From Methanospirillum sp. (GTDB lineage Archaea; Halobacteriota; Methanomicrobia; Methanomicrobiales; Methanospirillaceae), in NCBI GenBank assembly GCA_012728895.1, contig JAAYEG010000058.1:1-34463 (forward strand): a DNA stretch of 34,463 nucleotides, in the 5' to 3' direction. Position 1 is the stretch's first letter; each line of letters begins with the position of its first letter. The position numbers were made by a program, and so were the translations under genes. The notes beneath the pieces are model-generated. The model worked only from the letters and a program-made list of their open reading frames with translations, did not search any database and had not been told where the DNA came from. Of this stretch, positions 27,479 through 34,463 are shown one piece after another.

Positions 27479-28416
27479 GGAAACCCGAGCTCGATCCCGG
27501 GACCGCACACCTCGAGCGCGACTTTCGCGATGGCGAGGTCCTGGATCGCCAGGCCGGTCGCGTCGAAGACCGTGACCTCGGACGCGGAGCGTCGCCCCTT
27601 CCGCCCCAGCACCACCTCGCCCAGCGTCCCCGCGAGACGGTCAGCCCCGATCTGGCCCCGGGCGATCGGCACGTTCACCTCTCCCGAGTGGACGGCCTGT
27701 TCCCGGTCGTCGACGTAGACCAGGGCACGCTCGAGCAGGGCGGGGTCCAGCTCCTGCTTCCCGGGGGCGTCGGCCCCGATCGCGTTGACGTGGGTGCCGG
27801 CGCGGACCCACTCGTTCCGGACGAGCGGCTCCCGGGACGGGGTCGTCGTGATCAGAAGGTCGCAGTCAGCGGCCCGCGCGAGCGTTCCGGCCCGAACGTC
27901 GAACGACGGGTTCTTCCGGGCGAAGGCCTCCGCCGTCGTCGCGCGCCGGCTCCAGACCCGGACGCGGTCGATCCCGAGCCAGGCGGCGGTCGCATCGAGC
28001 TGGGCCTGGGCCTGGCTGCCGGCGCCGACGAGCCCGACCTCGAGCCCGTCGCGCATCGTGCAGAGATGACGGGCGGCCACCGCCCCCGCCGCCCCCGTCC
28101 GCAGGTCGGTCAGCCTGGTCGCGTTCAGGATCGCGCGCGGCGTCCCCGTCGCCGGGTCGAGGAGGACTGTGAGCGCCATCACGGTCGGGAGGCCGCGCGC
28201 TGGGTTGCCCGGGTGGACGTTCACGACCTTTACGCCAGCGAGGCCGAGGGACGGGATGGAGGCGGGCATGGTCCGAAAGTCACCCCCCGGGAGGGCGACG
28301 TAGGTCTTGGGCGGTTGCACGACCTCGCCGCGCCCGTGCGCAGAAAAGACCTCCTCGATCCTCCTGTTGACGAGGGCGAGGTCGAGGTTCTGCTCGGGGC
28401 AGGAATGATACTGCAT
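27475..28416 (-). CDS. Ornithine cyclodeaminase/alanine dehydrogenase (mu-crystallin) family protein
   Basis: The 313-residue protein has the family layout. An N-terminal catalytic half contains the substrate Lys in QPPKTYVALPGGDFRTMPA, then VKVVNVHPGNPARGLPTVMA and the signature ATRLTDLRTGAAGAVAARHL. The C-terminal NAD-binding Rossmann half has VGLVGAGSQAQAQL. It then has the segment DCDLLITTTPSREPLV and the conserved GTHVNAIGADAPGKQELD. Archaeal members include alanine dehydrogenases, but other reductases of cyclic imines exist, so the substrate is open. Two starts are possible: ATG at 28416, directly behind a perfect hairpin, or TTG at 28449. It lies between the tes gene and mptN on the opposite strand. 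Confidence 0.88.
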   Translation of the reverse strand: MQYHSCPEQNLDLALVNRRIEEVFSAHGRGEVVQPPKTYVALPGGDFRTMPASIPSLGLAGVKVVNVHPGNPARGLPTVMALTVLLDPATGTPRAILNATRLTDLRTGAAGAVAARHLCTMRDGLEVGLVGAGSQAQAQLDATAAWLGIDRVRVWSRRATTAEAFARKNPSFDVRAGTLARAADCDLLITTTPSREPLVRNEWVRAGTHVNAIGADAPGKQELDPALLERALVYVDDREQAVHSGEVNVPIARGQIGADRLAGTLGEVVLGRKGRRSASEVTVFDATGLAIQDLAIAKVALEVCGPGIELGFP

Positions 28417-28436
28417 CGGGAGAGGCGTCTCTCCCG
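28417..28436 (-). promoter_or_regulatory. Perfect 8-bp inverted repeat abutting the start codon
   Basis: CGGGAGAG (28417-28424) and CTCTCCCG (28429-28436) form a perfect stem with a 4-nt loop. In the transcript it ends one base before the ATG at 28416. It could hinder ribosome access or be a protein operator; if the TTG at 28449 is used it would lie inside the coding region instead. Confidence 0.4.
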
Positions 28437-28530
28437 GACCTGTCTTCAACCTGCCTCAGGCCGTTTCGCCCCGGCGCCCAGAAGAATTCATCTTCGCCAA
28501 CGCCGACCATGAAGATCCGGAGCTGGCACC

Positions 28531-29355
28531 GTGATTCACGTCATCCGCAAGCCGACCGACATCCCCGGAGACGACTCGACCTCGCAGGTCTGCGCCGCGC
28601 TCGATCGCCTGGGAGCCGCCTGGGAGGAGCTCGATCTCGACGACCTCGACCCGTTCGATCGCCCCCTCGAAGGGGCGCTTATCTGGGCCTGCGGCCTTCG
28701 GCAGGACGGGCACCAGTTCGAGGTCCTCCAGGCGCTCGCCCTCGTCAACCGGGTCGTGAACAGCCCGGATGCGATCGCGACCTGCGCATCGAAGGTTGCG
28801 ACGACCGCGCTCCTGGTCCGGGCGGGCCTCCCCTCGCCGGCGACGGCCTTTCTCGGGTCGCGCGAACGGGCAGCGGCGTTTATCGCGGCTCGGGGGGGGC
28901 GAGCGGTCTACAAGCCGATCTACGGCTTCGACGGGCACGGGATCCGGCTTATCACGGAGGCGGACGACCTGGAGGAGCCGCCGTACTACCTTCAGGAATA
29001 TGTTCCGAACGACCAGGACTTCCGGGTCTTCGTCATCGACGGCACCGCGGTGGGGGCGATACGGCGGACCTCGCCCCACCTCACCCACAATATCCACCAG
29101 GGGGGGCACGGCGAAGCCGTCCCGGTAACGCCGGGGATGGCAGGACTCGCTGTCAGGGCCGCGAGCGCCGTTGGCGCCGACTACGCGGGAGTCGACCTGC
29201 TCCCGACAGGGGGCGGGTTCACCGTGCTGGAGGTGAACGGCACCCCGAACTGGCACCGGATGTCAGCGCCGATCCCGGACCTTCTCGCCGGTTTCCTGGC
29301 CCGGTGCCACCGGGGCGGGCTGGATCACAGGTCGCCGATGAACTCCTTGAGGTAG
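28531..29355 (+). CDS. mptN: RimK-type alpha-L-glutamate ligase, probably tetrahydromethanopterin:glutamate ligase (MptN)
   Basis: This 274-residue ATP-grasp enzyme should add glutamate to tetrahydromethanopterin to give tetrahydrosarcinapterin. Motifs are DIPGDDSTSQV at the N-terminus, the ATP-binding GGRAVYKPIYGFDGHGIRLI (about 126-145), YYLQEYVP, FRVFVIDGTAVGAIRR, and the Mg-binding FTVLEVNGTPNWHRMS. RimK and CofF have similar motifs. I prefer MptN because the neighbour is a tes homologue, as I recall for MJ0619/MJ0620, where MJ0620 is MptN. The GTG start at 28531 follows CCGGAG with good spacing. Its 3' end overlaps the convergent small gene by 31 bp. Confidence 0.78.
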   Translation: MIHVIRKPTDIPGDDSTSQVCAALDRLGAAWEELDLDDLDPFDRPLEGALIWACGLRQDGHQFEVLQALALVNRVVNSPDAIATCASKVATTALLVRAGLPSPATAFLGSRERAAAFIAARGGRAVYKPIYGFDGHGIRLITEADDLEEPPYYLQEYVPNDQDFRVFVIDGTAVGAIRRTSPHLTHNIHQGGHGEAVPVTPGMAGLAVRAASAVGADYAGVDLLPTGGGFTVLEVNGTPNWHRMSAPIPDLLAGFLARCHRGGLDHRSPMNSLR

Positions 29356-29591
29356 TCGTAGAGGTGCTGCTCGATCGCCTGCGCGGTCTCGTAGTCCGCC
29401 CGGAACGCGAGCAGCTCCCGCACGTCGCCGTCCATGTTGGCGAACCGCATCGGTTGCCGCGACTCGACGAGCGTGGCATTCGGAAAGCGGTCGATGATCT
29501 CCCTGAAGAAGACCTGCGGGACCCCCGGGGGGATCACCACGTCGAAGAGTTCAGGCTCCTGCGTCTCTGTCGTCTCTGGCATTTCTGTCAT
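29325..29591 (-). CDS. Small uncharacterised protein, partner of marker protein 14
   Basis: I do not recognise the family. The 88-residue acidic protein starts with a Glu/Thr-rich tail (MTEMPETTETQEPEL), followed by a compact predicted alpha/beta part: FDVVIPPGVPQVFFREII, then RFANMDGDVRELLAFRADY and a C-terminal amphipathic helix ending LKEFIGDL. The start is well supported: ATG at 29591 with GAGGAG about 7 nt upstream, and the stop of the marker-14 gene overlaps that ribosome-binding site. The two genes are therefore tightly coupled. The last 31 bp are antisense to the end of mptN. Confidence 0.75.
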   Translation of the reverse strand: MTEMPETTETQEPELFDVVIPPGVPQVFFREIIDRFPNATLVESRQPMRFANMDGDVRELLAFRADYETAQAIEQHLYDYLKEFIGDL

Positions 29592-29601
29592 CTCGTTCTC
29601 C

Positions 29602-31104
29602 TCACTTCCCGATAGCGATCCTCTTGGCCATGATACATCGTCCACCGCGCCGCCCGCCGAGCGGGAACTTGGGCTTGCCGAGCGAGAGCATGCACCGCCC
29701 CATCAGCGCCGCACCCCGGGCGAGCCCATCGTCGACGAAGACCAGATGGTCGTTCGCGCCGTCCGGAAAGAGGCACATCTCCTCGAGCCCCGCGAGGATG
29801 TACTCGGGTTTCCGACCCGAGATCGCTGCCCTCCCGGTGAACCCGATCGAGGCGTTCGGCGGGACCATGCCCCGCTCGGCCGAGATCCTGATCATGCGGA
29901 GCGCCATCTCCGTGCAGACACGGTCCACGACCTCGTTGAGCGTCGCGATCCCGTGGACACGGTGGCAGTCCCGCCCGATCTCCTCCAGGGCGGGCACGGA
30001 CGAACCGTTCACCCCTGCGTCGCAGCCGATCAGCACGATCCCCGACGCCTCGGCGACATCGGCGCAGAGCGGTACCCGGCCGAAGCGCGACCGGTCGGAA
30101 GGCACCACGCGGATATCGATCTCCTGGTGACAGCGGTGGACGTACTCCTCCACGACACGCCTGTTCGTTCTGCTGGCGAGCTTGCCGAGAACGGTCCGGT
30201 CCGAGAAGAGGTCGAGCGCGGTCCCGGTCTTCGGCTGGACGAGCCCTGTCCCGCGTACGATCGCATCCGGGATCGCGCCCGCGAGCCCGGCAAAGTTGCC
30301 GATCGTCTTGGCGAAAGGGACATCGTCCGCATCGTCCACGTCCGACGTGATCCGGCCGTCGAGCGTCGTGCCGAAGTCGATCGAGATGCACGGGTTCCGG
30401 AAGTCAACCGGGGTCCATTTCGCTCCCTCCTTGATCCCGGCCATCGCGAGCTCGCCCTCCATCTCGTTCGCGACCATCTCGACCCCCGTGGAGCCGACCG
30501 GGGGCAGGACGCCCGCAACGGCCCCGACAAAGACCACCTTGTCCGCGAACGAGTGGGGCTGGAGCTTCGCAGACAGGTTTCCCTTCGACATCGGGGGCGT
30601 CATCTTCCGGGGAGGGACCCCCGCCTCGAGGCAGCCGTTCGCGAGCGCTATCACGAAGTCGCCGACCTGGTCGGGTGAGTCCATTGCTGCGACCACCCCC
30701 GTAGAGCGGACCACGAAGTCAAGGTCGTCCTGGATCGAGAGCCCCGCCTCACGGTGGCACTGGACCAGGGTGTCCCGGACCAGATCCGTGACGGACTCGC
30801 GGGTCAGCTCGGTCCCGTCGAGTGTCTCTCCGAAGACCTGCTCGCCCGGCTTCGGGGGCCGGACATCCCGGCTCATCGAGACCGTCTTGTTGATGACGTA
30901 GCTCCGTCCGGTCTCCAGGCTCGTTCCGGTCAGGATGCACTTCGTGGTTGTGTTTCCCATCTCGACCGAGGCCACGATGAAGTACGGCTTGGTCCGGTAC
31001 TCGGGGACCTCCATCCCGGCCCCGAGGCGTATGGAGGGGGGCGGAACGCTCTCGACGATATGAGGTTTTGGGCGAAAATAACGGGAAAAAAAGCGGGCGC
31101 TCAT
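29602..31104 (-). CDS. Methanogenesis marker protein 14
   Basis: The 500-residue product matches the methanogen-specific marker 14 family. It has an actin/Hsp70-like ASKHA phosphate loop, VASVEMGNTTTKCILTG (about 44-60), a second glycine-threonine loop CISIDFGTTLDGRI (about 239-252), and VLIGCDAGVNGSS and FVDDGLARGAALMG further on. This resembles activators of corrinoid or radical enzymes (RACo-like), so an ATP-dependent activation role in methanogenesis is plausible but unproven. The ATG at 31104 begins MSARFFSRYF, as family members do, and lies about 32 nt from a TATA box. The small gene downstream is cotranscribed. Confidence 0.9.
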   Translation of the reverse strand: MSARFFSRYFRPKPHIVESVPPPSIRLGAGMEVPEYRTKPYFIVASVEMGNTTTKCILTGTSLETGRSYVINKTVSMSRDVRPPKPGEQVFGETLDGTELTRESVTDLVRDTLVQCHREAGLSIQDDLDFVVRSTGVVAAMDSPDQVGDFVIALANGCLEAGVPPRKMTPPMSKGNLSAKLQPHSFADKVVFVGAVAGVLPPVGSTGVEMVANEMEGELAMAGIKEGAKWTPVDFRNPCISIDFGTTLDGRITSDVDDADDVPFAKTIGNFAGLAGAIPDAIVRGTGLVQPKTGTALDLFSDRTVLGKLASRTNRRVVEEYVHRCHQEIDIRVVPSDRSRFGRVPLCADVAEASGIVLIGCDAGVNGSSVPALEEIGRDCHRVHGIATLNEVVDRVCTEMALRMIRISAERGMVPPNASIGFTGRAAISGRKPEYILAGLEEMCLFPDGANDHLVFVDDGLARGAALMGRCMLSLGKPKFPLGGRRGGRCIMAKRIAIGK

Positions 31105-31130
31105 TGATCTCTCGTTTGCCGCTGTGCGGC

Positions 31131-31140
31131 GATATACCTT
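31131..31140 (-). promoter_or_regulatory. TATA element for the marker-14 operon
   Basis: The minus strand reads AAGGTATATC, centred about 32 nt before the ATG at 31104, giving a very short leader. A small inverted repeat, GCCGC-TGT-GCGGC (31118-31130), sits between it and the start. Confidence 0.55.
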
Positions 31141-31323
31141 TCGTTAGCGGTTCCCGGGGAGGAAACGGGATTTCGAGCGGATAAACCACTCCATCCCGGC
31201 TGATTTCCGTGGATGCCGTTTTCCTGCGCGAAGAGCCCCCCCCGCATTTCCCAACATAGAAATAACGGAAAGGGCAATTACATACAACCGACCGGGGCGG
31301 ACGCCAGGGCGGAGAGGTCACGG

Positions 31324-31551
31324 ATGAGGGAGCGGATCCGGCGGATCAACCTTCAGCGGCAGATGCTGACCCTGATCACCTCGAAACCGGGGTGCACGAT
31401 CCAGGATCTGTTCGAGGCGTATCGCGAGACTCACCGTGCGTGGGAGATCCGGTATCACCTCCAGTGGCTCGTCCGTCAGGGAGTGGTTGCCCTACGCCAG
31501 GGCCCCCGGGCGATCCACTGTTACCCGACCGGGAAGCGACTCGCGACCTAG
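31324..31551 (+). CDS. Small winged-helix DNA-binding protein
   Basis: The 75-residue basic protein reads as a single winged helix. NLQRQMLTLITSKPGCTIQDLF forms helices 1-2, ETHRAWEIRYHLQWLVRQGVV the recognition helix and turn, and VALRQGPRAIHCYPTGKRL the wing. Such one-domain proteins are transcription regulators. The ATG at 31324 is preceded by GGAGAGGTCA and a TTACATAC TATA candidate (31277-31284). It is divergent from the marker-14 operon and converges on the carotenoid operon with a shared CTAG, so it may regulate one of them; that is inference. Confidence 0.75.
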   Translation: MRERIRRINLQRQMLTLITSKPGCTIQDLFEAYRETHRAWEIRYHLQWLVRQGVVALRQGPRAIHCYPTGKRLAT

Positions 31552-32414
31552 AACCCCCCTTTTGCGACAGACACGGCTGTGAAGACAAGCCCCCCGAGCG
31601 CGGTGTTGATAGCCGGGAGTCGCCAGTAGGCCCTATCGATCGGGATCTCCCTGTCGAGCAGGAGCAGTGCGGGAACGACCGGGTAGGCCAGCACGAGGAG
31701 GCTCAGAGGACGGACGTCGCTGGCCAGGATCACGATGAGGGAGAGGCACGACCAGAAGACGAGGCAGAGACAGAGCGAACGCTCCCGGCCCAGGAAGACC
31801 GCCGTCGTCGTGATCCCGGCGGCCCTGTCGCACTCGATGTCGGGCACGGCGGAGAAGAGGTGCATGGCGGCGACGTGAAAGAAGGCCCCGAGGAGGAGCC
31901 AGGCGGGAGGCCAGTTTCCCGAGGCGAGCAGGTACCCGTACACGCCGGGCATCGCGTACAGGACGTTCGAGGCGAAGTCGAGGAACGGGAGGCGCTTGAA
32001 CCTGAGCGGGGGTGCAGAGTAGGAGGCGGAGAGGAAGAGGAAGCCGGCCAGGACGAGAGCGAGGCGGGAGTCCGGCACGGCCGACGCGAGGAGCACCGTG
32101 CAGGCGAGCGAGAACCCGATCAGCAGGACGAGCCTGTCCCTGTCCGGGACCGAGTAGCGGTACTCCCGGCATTCTTTTTTCGGGTTCTGCCGGTCGGTGT
32201 CCTGGTCGAAGAGGTCGTTGACGCCATAGATGAAGAGGTTCGCGGGAAAAAAGAAGTAGAGCAGGGCGGCCATGTACGCCGGCATCAGGAACGCGTGCCA
32301 GTCCGGCATGCCGAGCGCGAACCCGACGACGTACGTCCCGCCCGTGTAGATCCAGAACAGGGGGCGGGAGAGGCGGCACGCGTAGGCGAGGAGCCCCCCG
32401 CGCGCCGGGGTCAT
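31548..32414 (-). CDS. UbiA-family prenyltransferase, lycopene elongase-like
   Basis: The 288-residue membrane protein has about eight hydrophobic segments and the two Asp-rich prenyl-diphosphate sites: NLFIYGVNDLFDQDTDRQNP (about 59-78) and FSAVPDIECDRAAGITTTAV (about 187-206). The NDLFD-x-D-x-D-x-x-NPKK form is like the haloarchaeal/actinobacterial lycopene elongase (LyeJ/CrtEb), which adds C5 units to lycopene to give C45/C50 carotenoids. Other UbiA enzymes, such as DGGGP synthase or heme O synthase, have different contexts. Its ATG overlaps the crtB stop as ATGA, placing it as the third carotenoid gene. The function is an inference from motif and operon. Confidence 0.78.
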   Translation of the reverse strand: MTPARGGLLAYACRLSRPLFWIYTGGTYVVGFALGMPDWHAFLMPAYMAALLYFFFPANLFIYGVNDLFDQDTDRQNPKKECREYRYSVPDRDRLVLLIGFSLACTVLLASAVPDSRLALVLAGFLFLSASYSAPPLRFKRLPFLDFASNVLYAMPGVYGYLLASGNWPPAWLLLGAFFHVAAMHLFSAVPDIECDRAAGITTTAVFLGRERSLCLCLVFWSCLSLIVILASDVRPLSLLVLAYPVVPALLLLDREIPIDRAYWRLPAINTALGGLVFTAVSVAKGGF

Positions 32415-33247
32415 TCCGTGGGACGGACCGTGTTCGCGGCGAGGTGCGAGACGATCCTGGGGACGGAGGGACGGACCTTTCTGTTGAAGATCACGAACGG
32501 GTCGCGCTCGATCTGCCGGGCGGTCCAGCCGTACATGTCGGAGGCGGTCATGATGGGCAACCGCATGCGCCAGGGGATGAACCGGTATCCCCGCTCCCCG
32601 GCGGAATGCCACGAGCGGTACCTGTCGCACTGCGCGTGTATGAACGCGCGGAAGGCCGATGGGTGTCGCCGGAGGAACCCCTCGTCCAGGGAGTCGAGCC
32701 CGAAGCGGTCGAGCTCCTCCCGGGGCATGTAGATCCGCCCCATCCCGGCGTCCTCGGCGATGTCCCTGACGAAGTTGATGTACTGCATCGCCCGACCCAG
32801 ACGGCACGCGGCCGGGTGGCTGGCGTCGTCGAGGCCCATCAGGCGGGACATCATCAGCCCGACCACCTCGGCCGACCCGTGGAGGTAACCCCGCAGGTCG
32901 TTCATGGTCCGGTACTCCCGGACAGAGAGGTCCATCTCCATCGACCGGAGAAAGGCATCCACCCAGGCCTGCTCGAACCCGCACCGCCGCTGGAGGTCGA
33001 CGAACCCGTCGATGACCGGATCGCCGGAGGAGGTCGCCCCGAGGACCGCCCGGTAGTCTCTGACGAAGGCGTGGAACTCCGTCTCGCGCTGCGGCACCGA
33101 ATCGACGAGGTCGTCGGCGGTGCGGACGAACGAGTACAGGGTGAAGACATCCGCCTTCACGGATGGAGGGAAGAAGAGGCTCGAGTAGAAGTAGGTCCGC
33201 GAACCCCGCCTGAAGATCTCGTAGATGGTCTGGTCGATAACGGTCAT
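32411..33247 (-). CDS. crtB: Phytoene/squalene synthase
   Basis: The 278-residue protein condenses two prenyl diphosphates head to head. The first Asp-rich site is TADDLVDS (43-50) and the second QYINFVRDIAEDAGMGRIYM (155-174), with the conserved SRTYFYSS motif (16-23). Since the neighbours are a phytoene desaturase and a lycopene-elongase-like protein, the product is probably phytoene rather than squalene. It is coupled on both sides by ATGA overlaps with crtI and the UbiA gene. Confidence 0.9.
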   Translation of the reverse strand: MTVIDQTIYEIFRRGSRTYFYSSLFFPPSVKADVFTLYSFVRTADDLVDSVPQRETEFHAFVRDYRAVLGATSSGDPVIDGFVDLQRRCGFEQAWVDAFLRSMEMDLSVREYRTMNDLRGYLHGSAEVVGLMMSRLMGLDDASHPAACRLGRAMQYINFVRDIAEDAGMGRIYMPREELDRFGLDSLDEGFLRRHPSAFRAFIHAQCDRYRSWHSAGERGYRFIPWRMRLPIMTASDMYGWTARQIERDPFVIFNRKVRPSVPRIVSHLAANTVRPTE

Positions 33248-34373
33248 CGGCCGGCCCGCTGCTCCTGAATGATCTCCTTCACGACGATCTGAGACGAGAT
33301 CAGGGTCATCGGCACGCCGATCCCGGGGTGCGTGTAGTGGCCCGAGTAGTAGAGGTTCGAGACCTTCCTGCTCCGGTGGGCAGGGCGCCAGAGCGCGGTC
33401 TGGAGGAGCGTGTGCGAGAGGCCGAGCGCCGTCCCCCGGTAGGCGTTGTAACGGTCGGCGAAGTCCTGGAACGCGAAGCAGCGCTCCGAGACGATGGCGT
33501 CGCGGATCGGCTCTTCTATCGTCGCCTCCAGGTGGTCGAGGAGGTGGTCGCGGAGCTGCTGCCGCCGGTCCGGCGTGTCCGGCAGGCCCGGGGCCAGGGG
33601 GACCAGAACGAAGAGAGTCTCTCCACCCGGCGGGGCGGCGGTCGTGTCGGTCTTTGACGGGACGTTGACGTAGTACGAAGGACTCTCCGGCCACGCTGCC
33701 TTCTCCGGGTCGAAGAGGATGTCGAAGCCGCTCTCCCAGTCCTTTTCGAGCAGGAGCGTGTGGTGCGCGAGCCCCTCGACCTTCCGGTTCAGCCCGAGGT
33801 AGAGGACCAACGCTGACGGGGCGAGTATTCGCTTCGACCAGTAGTCCTCGTCGTACGTCCTGTGGGCGTCCTCCAGGAGGGAGAGCTCGGCGTGCGGTAA
33901 TCGGCGTTGATGAGGACGGTGTCGGCGGGGTACACTCCCAACGTCGTCTCGACGGCGACGGCACTGCCGTCCTCGACCCGGATGCGGGTCGCCGGCTCGT
34001 TGAACCGGAACTCGGCCCCGTACCCGGCGGCCAGGGAACGCACGCCCTCCACGACGGCCCGTATACCACCCTCGGGATAGAAGACCCCCATCGTCAGATC
34101 GATATGCGACATGATATGGTAGAGGGCCGGCGTGTTCGAGGGTGCCCTCCCGAGGAACCCTATCGAGTACTGGACGATCTTCTTCGCCTCGTCGCTCTCG
34201 AAATACCGGTCGACGAAGTGGTCCAGGCGCTCGAAGACGTGGAGGAGGCGGGGGCCCTGGAATGGGAGACGGCCTGAGACGAAGTCGAGGACCGACCGGT
34301 ACTCGCGGTACAGCAGGTCGCCGATGGCGAGGTTATAGAGAATAGCGACAAACCCCAGCTCACCTTTATCCAC
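33244..34373 (-). pseudogene. crtI: Phytoene desaturase (CrtI), frameshifted and 5'-truncated
   Basis: Two frames together make the C-terminal two-thirds of a CrtI-type FAD enzyme. The upstream frame has QYSIGFLGRAPSNTPALYHI, then FYPEGGIRAVVEGV and TVLINADYR. The next residues, HAELSLLEDAHRTYDEDYW, continue in another frame. One missing C in the CC run at 33896-33897 (minus strand) explains the shift, since CCC would restore Y-P-H. The downstream frame has VLYLGLNRKVEGLAHHTL and SNLYYSGHYTHPGIGVPM, the CrtI C-terminal flavin motif, and then runs to the stop at 33244. The N-terminal Rossmann FAD motif is missing: family similarity ends near 34367 and a transposase gene starts at 34394. The frameshift could be a sequencing error; the loss of the N-terminus cannot. 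Confidence 0.82.
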
Positions 34374-34393
34374 TCTTCGATCGATCTTTCTGG

Positions 34394-34463
34394 ATGAGCA
34401 CGTTCGGGAACTTTTTTCTCCACCAGGAGTATGCGTCCATCGCCGCCCGTGGTGACCCTCTCA
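34394..34463 (+). mobile_element. IS5-type transposase, N-terminal fragment at the window edge
   Basis: The plus-strand frame from ATG 34394 is open to the right edge and reads MSTFGNFFLHQEYASIAARG followed by DPL. It resembles the opening of archaeal IS5-family transposases (hydrophobic FF-L-x-x-E-Y, then a short helix and GD-x-L). Only 23 residues are visible and the terminal inverted repeat cannot be confirmed. It starts head-to-head about 27 bp from the last recognisable crtI codon, as expected for an insertion inside that gene. Confidence 0.5.

Noticed and set aside
26068-28512. 814-residue plus-strand open frame across tes and the dehydrogenase gene
   Set aside because: It lies out of frame with tes and antisense to the dehydrogenase, has low-complexity R/P/G content, and spans two certain genes.

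Overview
The window is GC-rich archaeal DNA from a methanogen, most likely of the order Methanomicrobiales. The methanogen assignment rests on formylmethanofuran:H4MPT formyltransferase (ftr), methanogenesis marker protein 14, an MptN-type glutamate ligase for tetrahydromethanopterin/sarcinapterin, the archaeal lipid gene carS, a tetraether-synthase-like radical SAM enzyme and aIF5A. The order is inferred from GC content and gene style, not proven. Many genes have an archaeal TATA element 25-37 nt before the start codon, so their mRNAs should be leaderless or nearly so.

Layout. 1-1.5 kb: the end of a dockerin/EF-hand surface protein, converging on an amino acid permease. 1.9-3.4 kb: ftr overlapping a 5-formyl-THF cyclo-ligase homologue. 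3.76-7.58 kb: an intron-containing tRNA-Met(CAU), then a decayed tract with a probable tyrosine recombinase relic and a frameshifted methyltransferase pseudogene, a DUF364-type gene, and about 1 kb with nothing recognisable. 7.6-10.4 kb: an orphan PAS histidine kinase, a DUF2115 protein and a DUF5654 membrane protein. 10.4-14.3 kb: an aIF5A-agmatinase operon, divergent from a FBPase/IMPase-NAD kinase pair, then DUF169. 14.4-17.9 kb: grpE-dnaK-dnaJ. 18.1-25.8 kb: purH, a PNPOx-like protein, DUF4013, flavodoxin, a family 2 glycosyltransferase, purD-argF and carS-pyrE. 25.9-31.6 kb: tetraether synthase, an alanine dehydrogenase/ornithine cyclodeaminase homologue, mptN, a small unknown gene with marker protein 14, and a winged-helix regulator. 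31.5-34.46 kb: a carotenoid operon (crtI-crtB-lycopene elongase-like UbiA). Its crtI carries a one-base frameshift and appears interrupted by an IS5-type element at the right edge.

How genes work together. The aIF5A/agmatinase pair fits the archaeal hypusination route. The suhB/nadK pair mirrors a fused enzyme known in other methanogens. carS and the tetraether synthase face each other across one short promoter region and both act on isoprenoid ether lipids. The three carotenoid genes overlap by ATGA at each junction and would direct geranylgeranyl-PP to lycopene and then, by analogy with haloarchaea, to C45/C50 carotenoids, if crtI were intact. Four convergent gene pairs end on one shared palindromic CTAG, a compact arrangement repeated across the window.

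The most notable items are the damaged C50-type carotenoid operon in a methanogen, the ftr/cyclo-ligase overlap, the tetraether synthase/carS/mptN neighbourhood and the marker-14 operon with its small unknown partner.
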